A DNA stretch of 64,000 bases from Microcoleus asticus IPMA8. GTDB lineage: Bacteria > Cyanobacteriota > Cyanobacteriia > Cyanobacteriales > Microcoleaceae. A program made the translations under genes and the position numbers. Location: contig NZ_SRRZ01000018.1 in the NCBI RefSeq assembly GCF_013179805.1, positions 16,801-80,800 of the forward strand. The letters run 5' to 3'. Positions 60,506 through 64,000 of the stretch are shown piece by piece. Below the pieces are notes generated by a model. It saw only the letters and a program-made list of their open reading frames with translations, searched no databases and was not told the origin of the DNA. Numbering within the stretch: position 1 is the first letter of the stretch; each line of letters starts with the position of its first letter.

Positions 60506-63301
60506 ATGATTTGGAACATTTTAAATAAGCTGTTATTCACCGGAAATTATATTCCTCACGGCCACTGTTACCTTTGGCAGCGAGAGTTAGTCGCGCTCCA
60601 CATAGTGTCAGACTTTATAATTGCCCTGGCTTACTATTCAATACCGCTATCGCTAATTTATATTATCACTCAGGGAAAAGACTTGCCTTTTCGCAACATC
60701 TTTTGGCTGTTCGCAGCCTTTATTATCTCCTGTGGCACTACTCATCTAATGGAAATTTGGACGCTTTGGCATCCTGTTTATTGGGTTTCTGGCAGTCTGA
60801 AAATTATTACCGCCGCGATTTCTGCTTACACAGCTTTTTCATTAATTCCTTTAGTTCCCCAAGCATTAACTCTCGTCACTCCAACTCAATTAGAGATGCT
60901 CGCTCGAATACTGCAAAAAGAAATCATTGAACGCCGAAAAACAGAAGCTTGCTATCAAACTTTAACTGAAGCTTCGCCGGTAGGAATATTTTATGCAGAC
61001 GCATTAGGAGACTGCTTGTATGTCAACGAGCGCTGGTGTCAAATTTCGGGAATAGCCTGCGATGAAGCTTTGGGCAAAGGGTGGTGGCAGGCCATTCATC
61101 CAGAGGACCGCCAGCGAGTTTTTGCTGAATGGTATAGCGCCGCGCAGGAGAAATTGCCGTTTAAATGTGAGTACCGCTTTCAAGGCATTAATCACGCTAA
61201 AATCAGTTGGGTATTCGGTCAAGCTGTCGGTATAATCGGAGAAAAGGGAGAGGTTAAAAGTTATGTTGGTACGATTACTGATATTACAGAACGCAAGCAG
61301 GTAGAAGCAGAAAATCGACTGCTGCATGAAACTCTGGAACATCGAGTTGCTGAGCGCATTGCTCAAATCGAAATTTCTCACCACTCATTGCCAGAAGAAA
61401 TAGCCTACCGACAAAGAATTGCGATTACTTTGTTGGAATTGACGCAACTGCAAAATGCAATTCTTAACAGCGCTCACTACACAATTATTTCTACAGAGCC
61501 CGACGGTACAATTAAAACATTTAATCGCGCAGCACAGAAACTTTTAGGCTATTCCCCCGAAGAAGTGGTGGGGAAAGTCACGCTAGCAATAATTCACGAT
61601 TTTGTGGAGTTCGGTAAAAGAGCTGAAATTCTTTCTCAAGAATTGGGAGTAAAAATAGAGCCGGGAATGGAAGTTTTGGTTGCTTTGCCGCGCCGGGGAA
61701 TAGCTGACGAAAATGAATGGACTTACATTCGCAAAGATGGTTCGCGGTTTCCGGTGCAATTGTCGGTGACTGCCTTATTTAATCCTGAAGGAAATATCAC
61801 TGGTTTTTTGGGTATCGCTCAGGATATTAGCGATCGCAAACAAGCTGAAAAAGAGCTGCGCGACCTCACCAATGCCATGCAAAATACTGTGGAAGGCATT
61901 TCACGGCTAGATATTGAGGGACGCTACGTGAATGTTAACCGAGCTTACGCTCATAGATGCGGTTACGAACCAGAAGAAATGCTCGGCATGAGATGGCAGC
62001 TCACCGTACATCCGGGCGATGTTGAGATGATGCTCTCAGCTTATCAGGAAATGGTAATTTCTGGTAAAGTAGAAGTTGAAACTAGAGGTGTGCGGAAAAA
62101 TGGCTCGTTTTTTTACAAGCAAGTAACAATGGTAAAAGCTTGCGACGAACAAGGGATATTTAACGGCAACCACTGTTTTATGAAAGATATCACCGAGCGC
62201 AAACTAACGGAAAGAGCGTTGCAGGAAAGCGAATTTAAGTACAGACAAATAGTTGAATTAGCAGAAGAAGGTATTTGGGTAATTGACAGCAATTCCCTCA
62301 CTACTTACGTGAACCACGCAATGGCGCGAATGCTCGGCTATACTGAATTAGAAATGTTCGGGCGGTCGCTTTTTGATTTCATGGACGAACAGGAACAACC
62401 ACAAGGTATTGATAATTTCGAGCGGCGCAAGCAAGGTATTGGTGAACAACACGAATTTAAATTCAAAAGCAAGGACGGCAAAGATATTTGGACTGATATG
62501 TCTACCAGTCCAGTCATGGACTCCCAGGGTAATCTGCTGTCTTGTTGCGCCTTGGTTTACAACATTACAAGCCGCAAAGAAGCCGAGCAGCAAATGCTGC
62601 AACTTACAGAAGATTTGAAGCGTTCCAACGAGGAATTAGAACAATTTGCTTATGTGGCTTCCCACGATTTGCAAGAACCGCTCCGAGCCGTTACCAGTTA
62701 CACTCAATTGCTGGCCCAGCGCTATCAAGGAAATTTGGACGATCGCGCAAATAAATATATTAATTATATTGTCGATGGCGCTACCAGAATGCAACAGTTA
62801 ATTAACGATTTGTTGGCGTATTCGCGCCTGGGAACGAGTGGTCAGGAGTTTGAGGAGGCGGACTGCAACGCTGCTGTGCAGCAAAGTTTGTCTAATTTGC
62901 AAATTGCGATCGCGGAAAAGAAAGCGATCATCACTTGGGACGCGATGCCAACCGTGATGGCGGATGAATTTCAACTGGTGCAATTATTCCAAAATTTGAT
63001 CGCCAACGGTATCAAATTTTGCCGCCAAGATACCCCGTTGATTCATATCGCTGCTGGTAGGCAAGAGAGCGAATGGCTGTTTAGCGTCCGCGATAACGGC
63101 ATTGGCATCGATGCACAGTATGCCGATCGCATTTTTATCATTTTTGGGCGCCTGCACTCCCGCCGCGAATATTCCGGTACAGGCATAGGTTTGGCGATGT
63201 GCAAGCGAATTGTTGAACGCCACGGCGGGCGCATCTGGGTGGAATCTCAGGAGGGAAAAGGAGCGACTTTTTACTTCACTATTCCTATAATTAGTACCTG
63301 A
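60506..63301 (+). CDS. Ethylene-receptor-like multi-PAS sensor histidine kinase
   Basis: 931 residues. Residues about 30-120 form three membrane helices of the ETR1-type ethylene-binding domain. The five key residues of plant ETR1 (Asp25, Tyr32, Ile62, Cys65, His69) align with Asp36, Tyr43, Ile73, Cys76 and His80 in SDFIIALAYYSIP and FIISCGTTHLMEIW, so a Cu(I)/ethylene site is likely. Four PAS domains follow (about 145-265, 310-450, 455-570, 575-705; each ends with a DITERK-like cap). Then HisKA with ASHDLQEPLRAVTSY (His about 720) and HATPase with FQNLIANGIKFC, VRDNGIGI and GTGIGLAMCKRIVERHGG. The Cph1-like kinase core and the next gene imply phosphorelay to it. The ligand could be ethylene or light-linked as in Synechocystis Etr1/UirS. 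Confidence 0.9.
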   Translation: MIWNILNKLLFTGNYIPHGHCYLWQRELVALHIVSDFIIALAYYSIPLSLIYIITQGKDLPFRNIFWLFAAFIISCGTTHLMEIWTLWHPVYWVSGSLKIITAAISAYTAFSLIPLVPQALTLVTPTQLEMLARILQKEIIERRKTEACYQTLTEASPVGIFYADALGDCLYVNERWCQISGIACDEALGKGWWQAIHPEDRQRVFAEWYSAAQEKLPFKCEYRFQGINHAKISWVFGQAVGIIGEKGEVKSYVGTITDITERKQVEAENRLLHETLEHRVAERIAQIEISHHSLPEEIAYRQRIAITLLELTQLQNAILNSAHYTIISTEPDGTIKTFNRAAQKLLGYSPEEVVGKVTLAIIHDFVEFGKRAEILSQELGVKIEPGMEVLVALPRRGIADENEWTYIRKDGSRFPVQLSVTALFNPEGNITGFLGIAQDISDRKQAEKELRDLTNAMQNTVEGISRLDIEGRYVNVNRAYAHRCGYEPEEMLGMRWQLTVHPGDVEMMLSAYQEMVISGKVEVETRGVRKNGSFFYKQVTMVKACDEQGIFNGNHCFMKDITERKLTERALQESEFKYRQIVELAEEGIWVIDSNSLTTYVNHAMARMLGYTELEMFGRSLFDFMDEQEQPQGIDNFERRKQGIGEQHEFKFKSKDGKDIWTDMSTSPVMDSQGNLLSCCALVYNITSRKEAEQQMLQLTEDLKRSNEELEQFAYVASHDLQEPLRAVTSYTQLLAQRYQGNLDDRANKYINYIVDGATRMQQLINDLLAYSRLGTSGQEFEEADCNAAVQQSLSNLQIAIAEKKAIITWDAMPTVMADEFQLVQLFQNLIANGIKFCRQDTPLIHIAAGRQESEWLFSVRDNGIGIDAQYADRIFIIFGRLHSRREYSGTGIGLAMCKRIVERHGGRIWVESQEGKGATFYFTIPIIST

Positions 63302-63348
63302 AGACTAAAAATTCAATTTTTTTTATAATCAATAAGGATACCCCGGTT

Positions 63349-63795
63349 ATGAGCGATCGAAGCAGTGTTAAACCCATAGAGATTCTGCTGATTGAGGATT
63401 CTCCCAGCGATGCCGATTTGGCAATAGAAGCTCTCGGCCAGGGTAAAATATTGAATAACTTGCATTTTGTCGAAGATGGAGTTGAAGCAATGAAGTTTTT
63501 GCGCAGAAAAGAACCCTATCTCAGGGTACCCCGTCCCGACTTAATTTTGCTTGATTTGAATTTGCCCAAAAAAAGTGGCGTAGAAGTGCTAACAGAAATT
63601 AAAACAGACCAAAGTTTAAAACTAATTCCAGTAGTGATTCTCAGCACTTCAGCCGCCCAAGAGGACATTATCAAGTCTTACTCGCTGCACGCCAACTGTT
63701 ACATTACCAAGCCAGTAGATTTCCTACAATTTACTAAAGTAATCAGGTTAATTGAGGAATTCTGGCTGGCAGTCGTCCAACTTCCTTTAAATTAA
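63349..63795 (+). CDS. CheY-like response regulator, Rcp1 type
   Basis: 148 residues, 47 bases after the sensor gene, so they are probably co-transcribed. Single receiver domain, no output domain. EILLIEDSPSDADLAIEALG, phosphoacceptor Asp69 in PDLILLDLNLPKKSG, switch Ser/Thr in PVVILSTSAAQEDI, and lysine in ANCYITKPVDFLQF. The layout (LIEDSPSDA, LRRKEPYLRVPRPDLILLDL) is typical of Rcp1, the partner of cyanobacterial phytochrome Cph1, and this kinase has a Cph1-like core. Its outputs lie elsewhere. Confidence 0.93.
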   Translation: MSDRSSVKPIEILLIEDSPSDADLAIEALGQGKILNNLHFVEDGVEAMKFLRRKEPYLRVPRPDLILLDLNLPKKSGVEVLTEIKTDQSLKLIPVVILSTSAAQEDIIKSYSLHANCYITKPVDFLQFTKVIRLIEEFWLAVVQLPLN

Positions 63796-64000
63796 ACGAA
63801 GAGATACTTTGCCGACCGGCGATATAAAATTTTTTAAAGGTCTTGACATTCTGCCGATGAAATATCCGCCCAGCGATGCTGATACCAGTAAAAAAAAATG
63901 CCACTGTATGCCAGGGTAAGCTCATCTAATTTGGTATAAATTGTACTTGACAAAAAGACAACTAGAGAAAACGTGGCATTCACATATTAGCAATTCTATA
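63796..64000. other. End of window, no gene seen
   Basis: About 200 AT-rich bases. TTGACA at 63947-63952 could be a -35 of a gene starting beyond the window, but no convincing -10 is seen. Confidence 0.35.

Noticed and set aside
1..64000. tRNA and rRNA genes
   Set aside because: I looked for T-loop GTTCRAnY patterns with matching acceptor stems and for conserved rRNA segments and found none that convince me; a covariance-model scan would be decisive.

Overview
The window looks like chromosomal DNA of a filamentous, non-heterocystous cyanobacterium of the Microcoleus/Oscillatoria type (inference). The evidence is frequent GCGATCGC (HIP1) octamers, NdhM of the photosynthetic NDH-1 complex, the SbtA bicarbonate transporter, a cyanobacterial type I GAPDH, Rcp1-like and ethylene-receptor-like signalling proteins, and intergenic regions packed with 7-bp tandem repeats.

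Layout. 0-9 kb: a partial DUF2079 membrane protein, dxr, a phosphoribosyltransferase and a pentapeptide-repeat protein. A gene-poor, repeat-rich stretch follows with a few tiny genes and a degenerate IS1-family element beside an IS630 fragment. 9-20 kb: an RTX calcium-binding protein, then three tightly coupled giant genes with TPR scaffolds carrying GT61 glycosyltransferase, methyltransferase and sulfotransferase domains, then a Uma2-type protein. 20-30 kb: a peroxiredoxin-glutaredoxin fusion with an operator-like palindrome, sbtA-sbtB, gap, a small DUF1823-like gene, a CsgG-like lipoprotein-type protein, a large PP2C phosphatase and ndhM. 30-45 kb: a TerD-pentapeptide fusion, a voltage-gated-type potassium channel with a C-terminal zinc ribbon, two tandem CBS-type histidine kinases (one with a damaged ATP lid), an Ig-like/propeller membrane-anchored protein, a glycosyltransferase-flippase pair, and a DUF318 permease with its TIGR03943 partner. 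45-64 kb: a third CBS-type kinase, the replication origin between dnaN and dnaA, an HtrA-type protease, def, a TerD/TerD-VWA/TerD cluster, lysS, tkt, and finally an ethylene-receptor-like hybrid sensor followed by a CheY/Rcp1-like regulator.

How the parts work together. The origin is well supported: seven TTTTCCACA-type DnaA boxes in two opposed clusters beside an AT-rich tract, flanked by dnaA and dnaN. The TPR cluster (10640-19442) is the best candidate for an undescribed system. Three proteins share TPR architecture but differ in effector (GT61; methyltransferase plus GT61; sulfotransferase), as if a polymer or surface protein were glycosylated, methylated and sulfated on related scaffolds.

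The most unusual DNA-level observations are these. (1) Nearly all tandem repeats have a 7-bp period whatever their sequence, and many arrays begin at or right beside stop codons. (2) The last eleven codons of def are repeated four more times downstream, each time with an interspersed dispersed repeat. (3) There is a perfect 40-bp palindrome at 30556-30595. (4) A dispersed palindrome is inserted in frame inside the sulfotransferase gene.
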